This document shows positions 57,815-64,000 of a stretch of DNA of 64,000 nucleotides, in pieces. The stretch is from Planctomycetaceae bacterium. GTDB taxonomy: Bacteria; Planctomycetota; Planctomycetia; Planctomycetales; Planctomycetaceae. Position numbers and translations under genes: made by a program. Positions within the stretch are counted from its first letter, which is position 1. Each line of letters starts with the position of its first letter. The DNA lies in contig JAWKUA010000002.1 in NCBI GenBank assembly GCA_041398785.1, forward strand, positions 437,951 through 501,950, written 5' to 3'. The notes under the pieces are model-generated. The model was not told the DNA's origin. It saw only the letters and a program-made list of their open reading frames with translations, and searched no databases.

Positions 57815-59255
57815 ATCATCCGTTTAACGCGTCATCAAATCGCTGCTGCCCGGGGCCGAACAGTCGTCGCGGGTTCATGAGAATGGGGCTTGCCGGCTTC
57901 GCGTCGCTGAGTCTGCCGGGAATGCTGCGGCTGCGAGCGGAAAGTCCGGCTGCGACCGACCGCGAAAAAACAGCCGTGATTATGGTCTGGAAGCCGGGCG
58001 GCTGCTCACACATCGATACGTACGACCCCAAGCCGAACGCGGGCAGCGAATACCGCGGCCCGTTTGACATCATTCCGACCAAAGTGCCGGGAATGCACTT
58101 CACGGAACTGCTGCCGCTGCAGGCCAAAATCGCTGACAAGTTCACGGTCCTGAGATCCATGCGCCAGACAGCCGGCGGTCACCCGGCCGGTTCCATGCAG
58201 ATGCTGTCCGGCGACCCCGATACACGCGACAAGCCCAAACCGAAACTTCCGGACTGGATGTCGGTGACCAACTATCTGCGATCGCAGGCAGGGCCTCGAA
58301 CCAATCCGCTGCCGCTGTATGTCGGCGTTGATCCTCCGACCGAATACAACGGACCGGCGTATCTGGGAGAAGCCTACTCCCCGTTTGCCGTGACGGGTGA
58401 TCCCAACCAGCCGAACTTCAGTGTGCCGAACATCGGGCTGTCGGACCAGAATGAAGTCCGTCACCTGTCGCGGCGTTCGTCGCTGCGGCAGAACCTGGAC
58501 ACTCTGGAACGCGCCTTCGACCAGGCTCGTGAACTTCAGGCACTCGACGAATTCGAATCTCAGGCGATGACGCTGTTGACGAATCCGAAAACAAAGGAAG
58601 CATTCGATCTGACAAAGGAAGACGATCGGACGCGCGACCGCTACGGCCGCAATACCTGGGGACAGCAACTGCTGCTGGCTCGACGACTGGTCGAAGCCGG
58701 AGTCGAAGTTTTGACAAGCAGCCTGCGCGGTCCGCTGTGTGGTCGAGTTCAGAACTGGGACGATCACGCCGTCAATCACCACATCTTTGACGCCTTCGGT
58801 TTCGAGCACAGGCCTACGACCAGGCGGTTTCGGCACTGATCGAAGACATCTACGAACGCGGTCTGGACAAACGCGTGCTGGTTGTCGTCACGGGAGAATT
58901 CGGCAGAACGCCAAAGATCGAACATCAGCCGAGCACCGGTGCGGGCAACGCGAGTGCTCCTGCCGGTACGAAGCAGCCCGGCCGCGACCACTGGCCGCGC
59001 GCGTTTTCCAACATCTGGGCCGGCGGAGGCATCGAACCGGGCCGCTGTCTGGGAGCCACTGACAAGCGCGGCGAGGATGTTGTGGAACACATCTGCAGTG
59101 CCGGTGATTTTCTCGCGACGATCTACCATCACCTGGGGATTGATTCGTCCAGAGTCTTCATTCGGGACTTCAACGGCCGACCAACGCCCATCGTCGATCA
59201 CGGCAGACCGATTCCGGACTCATCGGCTGATTTCCCGGTACGCAACAACTTCTGA
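57811..59255 (+). pseudogene. DUF1501 exported protein, third cassette, broken by a single-base frameshift
   Basis: ATG 57811 overlaps the PPC gene stop. The N-terminus has a Tat signal (NSRRGFMRMGLAGFASLSLPGM). The first frame reads normally through NWDDHAVNHHIFDAF and then runs into an unrelated tail and a stop at 58837-58839. The rest of the family sequence (FRAQAYDQAVSALIEDIYERG, then VLVVVTGEFGRTPKIEHQ through FLATIYHHLGIDSSRVFI) continues in another frame to a TGA at 59253-59255. A loss of one base at about 58796-58797, inside GCCTTCGG, explains the shift: GCC-TTx-CGG-TTT would read A-L/F-R-F. The joined product would be ~481 residues, the normal length. Sequencing error and recent mutation are equally possible. 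Confidence 0.8.
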
Positions 59256-59279
59256 AGTCCTGTCAGACAAGTCGAATCC

Positions 59280-60551
59280 ATGACGCATCCAGCCTCTGCA
59301 CGCCATTCGTTTCTGATCACCGCATTCGTCGCTGCCAGCGCCGCGGTGTTTGTCAGTGAAAATCTGCAGGCTCAGACCGGTGATCAAAGTCGTCCACTGA
59401 TGGCCTATGTCGGAACGTTCAGCGCGCCGCTGAAAGACACTCTTCCGACGCAGGTGGACCTGCCGCCGGGAAACGGACGCGGCATTCATCTGTTTCAAGT
59501 CAATCGCACGACGGGAGCTCTGACGGCGGCCGGAATTGTCGAAATGGGCACCAGTCCCAGCTGTCTGGCACTGAACAAAGCGGGTGACCGCATCTATTCC
59601 GCCAATGAAACCGACCGTGCCGGAGACAACCATGAAGGCACCGTCAGCGCGTTTTCCATCGACCGAACGGACGGATCGCTGACGCTGCTGAACACGGTCC
59701 GTTCCGGCGGAGCAGGGCCGACATACGTTAGTATCCATCCGTCGGGGCGATTTCTGCTGGTGGCGAATTACTTCGGAGGTTCCATCGCCGTGCTGCCGAT
59801 CGCGCCCGATGGCAGGCTGAAGGACGCGTCAGACGTCAGGCTTGATGAAGGCGAAATCGGCCCGACAAAGGCCACCAACGCACCTCCCGGCAGCTTCGCC
59901 ATCAGTGGCCACGACCGCACGCACGCTCACATGATTGAAGCCGATCCTTCCGGTCGGTTCGTTCTGCACGTCGATCTGGCGCTGGACAGGATTCTGGTCT
60001 GGAAGTTTGACGATCGCAGCGGAACGCTGTCGCCGGCTGATAAGCACTCGGTTGCACTGCCGCCCGGCGACGGCCCAAGACATTTCTACTTTCATCCGAA
60101 CGGCAAGTGGTTCTATTCCATCCAGGAAGAAGGATCGACCATTGCTGTGTTTGACTACGATGCAACCAGTGGCGGACTCAGTCAGCGGCAGACGATTTCG
60201 ACGCTGCCGCCGGGGTTCGAGGGCAGCAATTTCTGTTCGGAAATCCTGGTGTCCGCCGACGGAAAGTTCCTGTATGCCGGCAATCGCCTGCACGACAGCA
60301 TCGGTATTTTTTCCATCGGCGCTGACGGAACGCTGACGTTTCTGGAAGAAGAATGGACGCGGGGAGACTATCCCCGCAGCTTCAATTTCGACCCCACGGG
60401 GCAGTTTCTCTATTCCTGCAATCAGCGAGCCGACCACGTTGCCGTGTTCCGGGTGAACCGGCAAACCGGCAGCCTGAAGTTCACCGGCCAGTACGCGTCG
60501 GTGGGCAATCCATCCATCATCGTGTTTCAGGAACTGGATGAAGCGAAGTAA
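59280..60551 (+). CDS. Lactonase-family beta-propeller (6-phosphogluconolactonase-like), exported
   Basis: A 423-residue protein with a signal peptide (LITAFVAASAAVFVSENLQA). A seven-bladed Lactonase/Pgl propeller follows, with RGIHLFQVNRTTGALTAAGIVEMGTSPSCLAL, GAGPTYVSIHPSGRFLLVANY, HAHMIEADPSGRFVLHVDLALDRI and YPRSFNFDPTGQFLYSCNQRADHVAVFRVN. Cytoplasmic homologues hydrolyse 6-phosphogluconolactone; the signal peptide makes that specific reaction unlikely here, and an extracytoplasmic lactonase or sugar-lactone role is inferred. It is 25 bases after the DUF1501 gene and probably belongs to the same transcription unit. Confidence 0.85.
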   Translation: MTHPASARHSFLITAFVAASAAVFVSENLQAQTGDQSRPLMAYVGTFSAPLKDTLPTQVDLPPGNGRGIHLFQVNRTTGALTAAGIVEMGTSPSCLALNKAGDRIYSANETDRAGDNHEGTVSAFSIDRTDGSLTLLNTVRSGGAGPTYVSIHPSGRFLLVANYFGGSIAVLPIAPDGRLKDASDVRLDEGEIGPTKATNAPPGSFAISGHDRTHAHMIEADPSGRFVLHVDLALDRILVWKFDDRSGTLSPADKHSVALPPGDGPRHFYFHPNGKWFYSIQEEGSTIAVFDYDATSGGLSQRQTISTLPPGFEGSNFCSEILVSADGKFLYAGNRLHDSIGIFSIGADGTLTFLEEEWTRGDYPRSFNFDPTGQFLYSCNQRADHVAVFRVNRQTGSLKFTGQYASVGNPSIIVFQELDEAK

Positions 60552-60595
60552 CGCCGGTCAGCGAACCGGGGCGGATCGGTGTTCGGATCGGGCCG

Positions 60596-61177
60596 ATGGA
60601 TGACACACCAAAGAGCCTGCTGGAACGACTGCGGGAACGGCCGGACGACGGGTCCTGGTCTCGGCTGGTGAGTCTGTACACACCGTTTCTGCAGCGAGTG
60701 GTAACGTCGCAGGGAGTGCCCGCTCAGGACTGCGATGATCTGCTGCAGGACGTGTTTTCTGTGCTGTCAGCCGAACTGTCGCGTTTCGACCACAACGGCA
60801 ACCGTGGCGCGTTTCGGCTCTGGCTGCGAACAATTCTGACCAACCGCGTGCGCCGGTACTTCCGCAGCAGTCTGCGAACAAAGACTCAGTTCGGAACGAC
60901 CGACAGCACTGACATCACGCAGATCCGCGATCCGGAAGACGACCTGGTTCGGATGTGGGACGAGGAATACAACCAATGGGTCACCTGCCGGCTGATTGAA
61001 CTCATTGAACCGGAGTTCTCGATTTCCACCTGGCGGGCATTTCACCGGCAGGTGCTCGACGGGGCTCGCGCGAAGCAGACAGCCGACGAACTGGGTTTGA
61101 CCGTCAACGCCGTCCTGATTGCCAAATCGCGAGTTCTGCGCCGGCTGCGTCAGGAAATGGAGGGTCTGACGGACTGA
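60596..61177 (+). CDS. ECF-type RNA polymerase sigma factor
   Basis: A 193-residue sigma-70 family factor. Region 2 is recognisable as LVSLYTPFLQRVVTSQGVPAQDCDDLLQDVFSVLSAEL (core binding and -10 recognition), with FRLWLRTILTNRVRRYFR completing it. Region 4 is FSISTWRAFHRQVLDGARAKQTADELGLTVNAVLIAKSRVLRRLRQEM. The DQDVF-type motif and the long insert between regions 2 and 4 fit planctomycete ECF groups that are linked to serine/threonine kinases. The kinase gene starts 153 bases downstream on the same strand; no separate anti-sigma gene is present. Confidence 0.9.
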   Translation: MDDTPKSLLERLRERPDDGSWSRLVSLYTPFLQRVVTSQGVPAQDCDDLLQDVFSVLSAELSRFDHNGNRGAFRLWLRTILTNRVRRYFRSSLRTKTQFGTTDSTDITQIRDPEDDLVRMWDEEYNQWVTCRLIELIEPEFSISTWRAFHRQVLDGARAKQTADELGLTVNAVLIAKSRVLRRLRQEMEGLTD

Positions 61178-61330
61178 CCGGCAATTCACGGAAAACACCG
61201 GAGATTGCTGAAAGGATTCTGCACACTCGGTGCTGTGACTGATGGGTGCGTTGACGGAATTTGGTTTCTGTTCCTGATGTCCTGCAGCCGCAAAGTCCCG
61301 TCGGCCGGACCGCAAGAAAGAGACGCCAAC

Positions 61331-64000
61331 GTGAGTACAGACTTTCCACAAACTGCGGTATCCGGTCCGGATCAGCACCCGGAAGACGCGATGCTGGCGG
61401 ATTTCGCTGTCGGACGGCTTGACGAAGCAACCTCCCGCAGAATTGAAATGCACCTGGCATCCTGCGAAGAATGCTGCACCCGGGTGGAGAGCTGCGCCGG
61501 ACTGGATGACACACTGGTCGAATGTGTGCGCCAGCACGCGGGGGCGAACGTTCCGGCCGCCGTGCCTCTGCGCGTTCATGCCGGGTACGAGCTGCTGGAC
61601 GAGGTCGGGCAGGGCGGCATGGCGGTCGTCTATCGAGCCCGGCAGGTTGCGCTGGGACGCATCGTCGCGCTGAAGCAGATCCGTTCGGGAGTCCACGCGA
61701 CAGCGGATGAACTGATTCGTTTTCGACGCGAAGTCAATGCTGTCGCCCGGCTGAATCATCCGGCCATCGTGCAGGTGTTTGATTCCGGCGAACAGGATGG
61801 TCAGCCGTACCTGGCCATGGAATTCATGAACGGCGGAACATTGGCGGATCGCATCGAAGCGTCACCGCTGGAAGGCCGCCAGACGGCCAGGCTGATCGCT
61901 CATCTGGCCGACGGCGTGGAAAGCGCTCATGCAAACGGGATCATCCACCGTGACCTGAAACCGGGAAACGTGCTGTTTCGCAATGCATACGATGACCCGA
62001 CGGCGGTTGACATCCTGGACGGCGAACCAAAGATCGCGGACTTTGGCCTGGCCCGCGCGGATTACGATCACAACCGCACCGAAACCGGTATCGCCCTGGG
62101 AACTCCCGGCTACATGGCTCCGGAACAGATCACCGGCGGGACGTCGGTCGCGGCAGCCGCGGACGTGTACGGACTGGGAGCCGTCCTGTACCAGTGCATC
62201 ACCGGTCGTCAGCCGTTTCAGGGTGCGACGATTCTGGAGACTCTGCGTCAGGTCCGCGAAGACAGCCCGGTGGCTCCGTCGGCGCTGCAGCCGCGCTGCC
62301 CGCGTGATCTGGAAACGATCTGCCTGAAATGCCTGAACAAGGAACCCGCCGCGCGATATGCATCGGCCGCCGCGCTGCGGGATGATGTGCAGCGGTTCAT
62401 TCTGGGGCAGGCGATTCACGCGCGTCGGGCTTCGGTCGCGGAACGAGCCTGGAAGTGGTGCCGACGTCGACCGGCCATTGCGGCGCTGGTTGCGGTTGTC
62501 GTGATGGCACTGGTAGGGTCCTCCGTCGCGGGCTGGGTCGTCAGCGGCGTTCTCCGCAACAGTCTTCGCGACCGGACAGCCGCGCAGAAGAAAGCCGAAA
62601 CCAGTCTGCAGCACGCGCGGGATACGTGGAACTCGAATCTCTGGGATCTGGCTGTTGGAACGCTGGCGGACGTACCGGATTCCGGACCTCAGCGCCGTGA
62701 ACTGATGGAACTGGCGGTCAGGCAATACGAAGAACTGTTCGATGACGGCGATTCCGGCGACGAATCAACTCGTCACGCCTACAACCGGCTGCTGATGTCG
62801 CTGGGCAATGTCTTGTCCGACCTGAACGCGTCGGCGGACGCAGACGCCACCTTCGAAAAGGGAATCCGGCTGGCCGATCAGCTTGCCGCGGAATTTCCGG
62901 ACAAGCCCGAGTACCAGTTTCAGACAGCCGAAACGCGAACAAACTTCGGAGCGCACCTGATTCGATTGACGCGATGGCAGGAAGCGCGGGACGCCCTGCT
63001 TCCTGCTCAGGAAATCCTGGAACGGCTCGTTGCTGAATCAGAGAACCCGCTTCAGTGGCTGAGCTACCTGTCGACCAACAGCGGTTTTCTGTCGACAGCT
63101 TCCGGACGACTCCTGCTGCCGGACGACGCGATACGGTTTCGAACACGCGCGCTGGACACAGCGCGGCAGGTCCAGGAATCGCACCCGACCGATCCGGTCG
63201 TCAGAAAGCATCTGGCAACGATCTTCCACAACAACGGACTTGCCGCGGTCGACGTGCCGGAAGCGCTGGAACTGATCGGACAGTCGGTAGAAATTCTGGA
63301 GTCGCTGGTGCATGAGCACCCGGAGTCACGAGTGGACCGCGGCGCGCTGGCCAATGTGCTGATCTCGCTGAGCAACATGCAGTCGTCCACGGACTTCGAG
63401 GCGGCATTGGTCAGCATCGACCGGGCTCGAGAGCTTTGTCGCCAGCTCACCGCTCAGTTTCCCGCGTCGGTCGACTGGCGGCTGGAATCGGCGAGAGCCG
63501 ACTATAACGCGGCTGTGATTCGGCTGGGCCAGGGACGCGACGAAGAGATGGTGGAACTGCTGCAGAGTTCGCGGGACTTGTACCGGCAGATCATCAATGA
63601 GGATCGCGGCGACGACCGCATTCAGGCTTCCTGCGCAGCCACGCTGAATCTGTTGGGACTGTGTCTGACTTCCACGATGGACCTTTCCGGCGCGGAAGCC
63701 ACATATCGTGAAGCACTGCAAATCGGCGAAGAACAGCTCGCTCGACATCCCGGCGAACTCGACCACCAGGAAGTGATCGCGTCGACGTCCGTGAATCTCG
63801 CCGAATTGCTGCGGCAGACCGGCCGAGCACAGGAAGCGTTGTCAGTGGCCGACCGCGCTGTCGAATTCGCGGAAGAGATCTACTCGAAGCAGGTCGAACC
63901 CGTCGATGCGAAAACGGCGCTCGTTCCGGCTCACGGTTGCCGGGCATATGCCCTGCAGGCTCTCGGACGGCATTCCGACGCCATTGCCGACTGGGACCGC
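61331..64000 (+). CDS. Membrane serine/threonine kinase with N-terminal zinc anti-sigma-like motif, 3' end outside window
   Basis: The frame is open from 61331 (GTG; an in-frame ATG at 61277 is an alternative) to the window edge, 890 codons without a stop. Residues ~20-60 contain MHLASCEECCTRV, an H-x3-C-x2-C motif typical of zinc-binding anti-sigma domains. The kinase domain spans ~75-340: Gly loop VGQGGMAVVY, VAxK as IVALKQI, catalytic IIHRDLKPGN, DFG as IADFGLA, and APE as GYMAPEQITGG. A membrane helix follows (AALVAVVVMALVGSSVAGWVV, ~380-402). The outside region is helical and TPR-like, with repeated paired-helix phrases. It lies next to an ECF sigma gene, so regulation of that sigma factor by this kinase is inferred. 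Confidence 0.9.
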   Translation, partial: MSTDFPQTAVSGPDQHPEDAMLADFAVGRLDEATSRRIEMHLASCEECCTRVESCAGLDDTLVECVRQHAGANVPAAVPLRVHAGYELLDEVGQGGMAVVYRARQVALGRIVALKQIRSGVHATADELIRFRREVNAVARLNHPAIVQVFDSGEQDGQPYLAMEFMNGGTLADRIEASPLEGRQTARLIAHLADGVESAHANGIIHRDLKPGNVLFRNAYDDPTAVDILDGEPKIADFGLARADYDHNRTETGIALGTPGYMAPEQITGGTSVAAAADVYGLGAVLYQCITGRQPFQGATILETLRQVREDSPVAPSALQPRCPRDLETICLKCLNKEPAARYASAAALRDDVQRFILGQAIHARRASVAERAWKWCRRRPAIAALVAVVVMALVGSSVAGWVVSGVLRNSLRDRTAAQKKAETSLQHARDTWNSNLWDLAVGTLADVPDSGPQRRELMELAVRQYEELFDDGDSGDESTRHAYNRLLMSLGNVLSDLNASADADATFEKGIRLADQLAAEFPDKPEYQFQTAETRTNFGAHLIRLTRWQEARDALLPAQEILERLVAESENPLQWLSYLSTNSGFLSTASGRLLLPDDAIRFRTRALDTARQVQESHPTDPVVRKHLATIFHNNGLAAVDVPEALELIGQSVEILESLVHEHPESRVDRGALANVLISLSNMQSSTDFEAALVSIDRARELCRQLTAQFPASVDWRLESARADYNAAVIRLGQGRDEEMVELLQSSRDLYRQIINEDRGDDRIQASCAATLNLLGLCLTSTMDLSGAEATYREALQIGEEQLARHPGELDHQEVIASTSVNLAELLRQTGRAQEALSVADRAVEFAEEIYSKQVEPVDAKTALVPAHGCRAYALQALGRHSDAIADWDR

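Overview
The window looks like chromosomal DNA of a planctomycete, probably a member of Planctomycetales or Pirellulales. Several family-level markers support this. There are three secreted cassettes built from planctomycete cytochrome c/PSD1 proteins (PSCyt1-DUF1549-DUF1553) and DUF1501 proteins. A Trx/PDZ protein, an ECF sigma factor next to a membrane serine/threonine kinase, very large exported proteins of unknown function, and moderately high GC with widely spaced genes point the same way. No phage, insertion sequence, CRISPR array, rRNA or plasmid gene was seen. The region reads as ordinary chromosome with several planctomycete-specific blocks.

Layout. 0-8.8 kb: the 3' end of a Trx/PDZ protein; a nucleotidyltransferase plus small partner (minus strand); a phosphoglucosamine mutase-like enzyme; an asparagine-synthase-like gene whose 3' end is scrambled by several indels; a retropepsin-like protease with a small upstream partner; dnaA; and a family 4 glycosyltransferase. 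9-13.2 kb: an exported isoaspartyl methyltransferase translationally coupled (ATGA) to a Deg/HtrA-like protein that has lost all three catalytic residues, then uppP. 13.2-23.1 kb: two giant exported, membrane-anchored proteins (about 2020 and 1206 aa) in one minus-strand unit. 23.3-32.3 kb: an inositol monophosphatase-like gene, then a Tad/Flp-type pilus locus (prepilin peptidase, TadE, CpaB, TadG-like, CpaF, TadB, TadC) that lacks secretin, TadZ/CpaE and a visible Flp pilin. 32.7-34.6 kb: a five-Asp-box sialidase and a tRNA-Arg(CCT). 35-47 kb: two PSD1/DUF1501 cassettes flanking tex. 47-53.2 kb: a conserved hypothetical protein with a good sigma-70 promoter, a YdjM-like membrane protein, mnmG, a response regulator with an N-terminal excisionase-type HTH behind a structured leader, and a soluble histidine kinase. 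53.4-64 kb: a third cassette (PSD1 with Ig-like region, PPC-domain protein, frameshifted DUF1501), a lactonase-type beta-propeller, an ECF sigma factor, and a transmembrane kinase with an N-terminal zinc-binding anti-sigma-like motif that runs off the window.

How the parts may work together. Most of the window encodes envelope or exported functions: peptidoglycan precursor metabolism (GlmM-like, UppP), glycosylation, periplasmic protein maintenance, pili, secreted heme-binding proteins with carbohydrate-binding modules, and sialidase. The signalling genes (hybrid HTH-receiver regulator, orphan kinase, ECF-kinase pair) sit beside these. The strongest leads are the dead Deg protease coupled to exported Pcm, the giant exported protein pair, the zinc-motif kinase beside an ECF sigma factor, and the structured leader of the response regulator. 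Two genes are frameshifted. Whether this is biological decay or sequencing/assembly error cannot be decided from the sequence alone.
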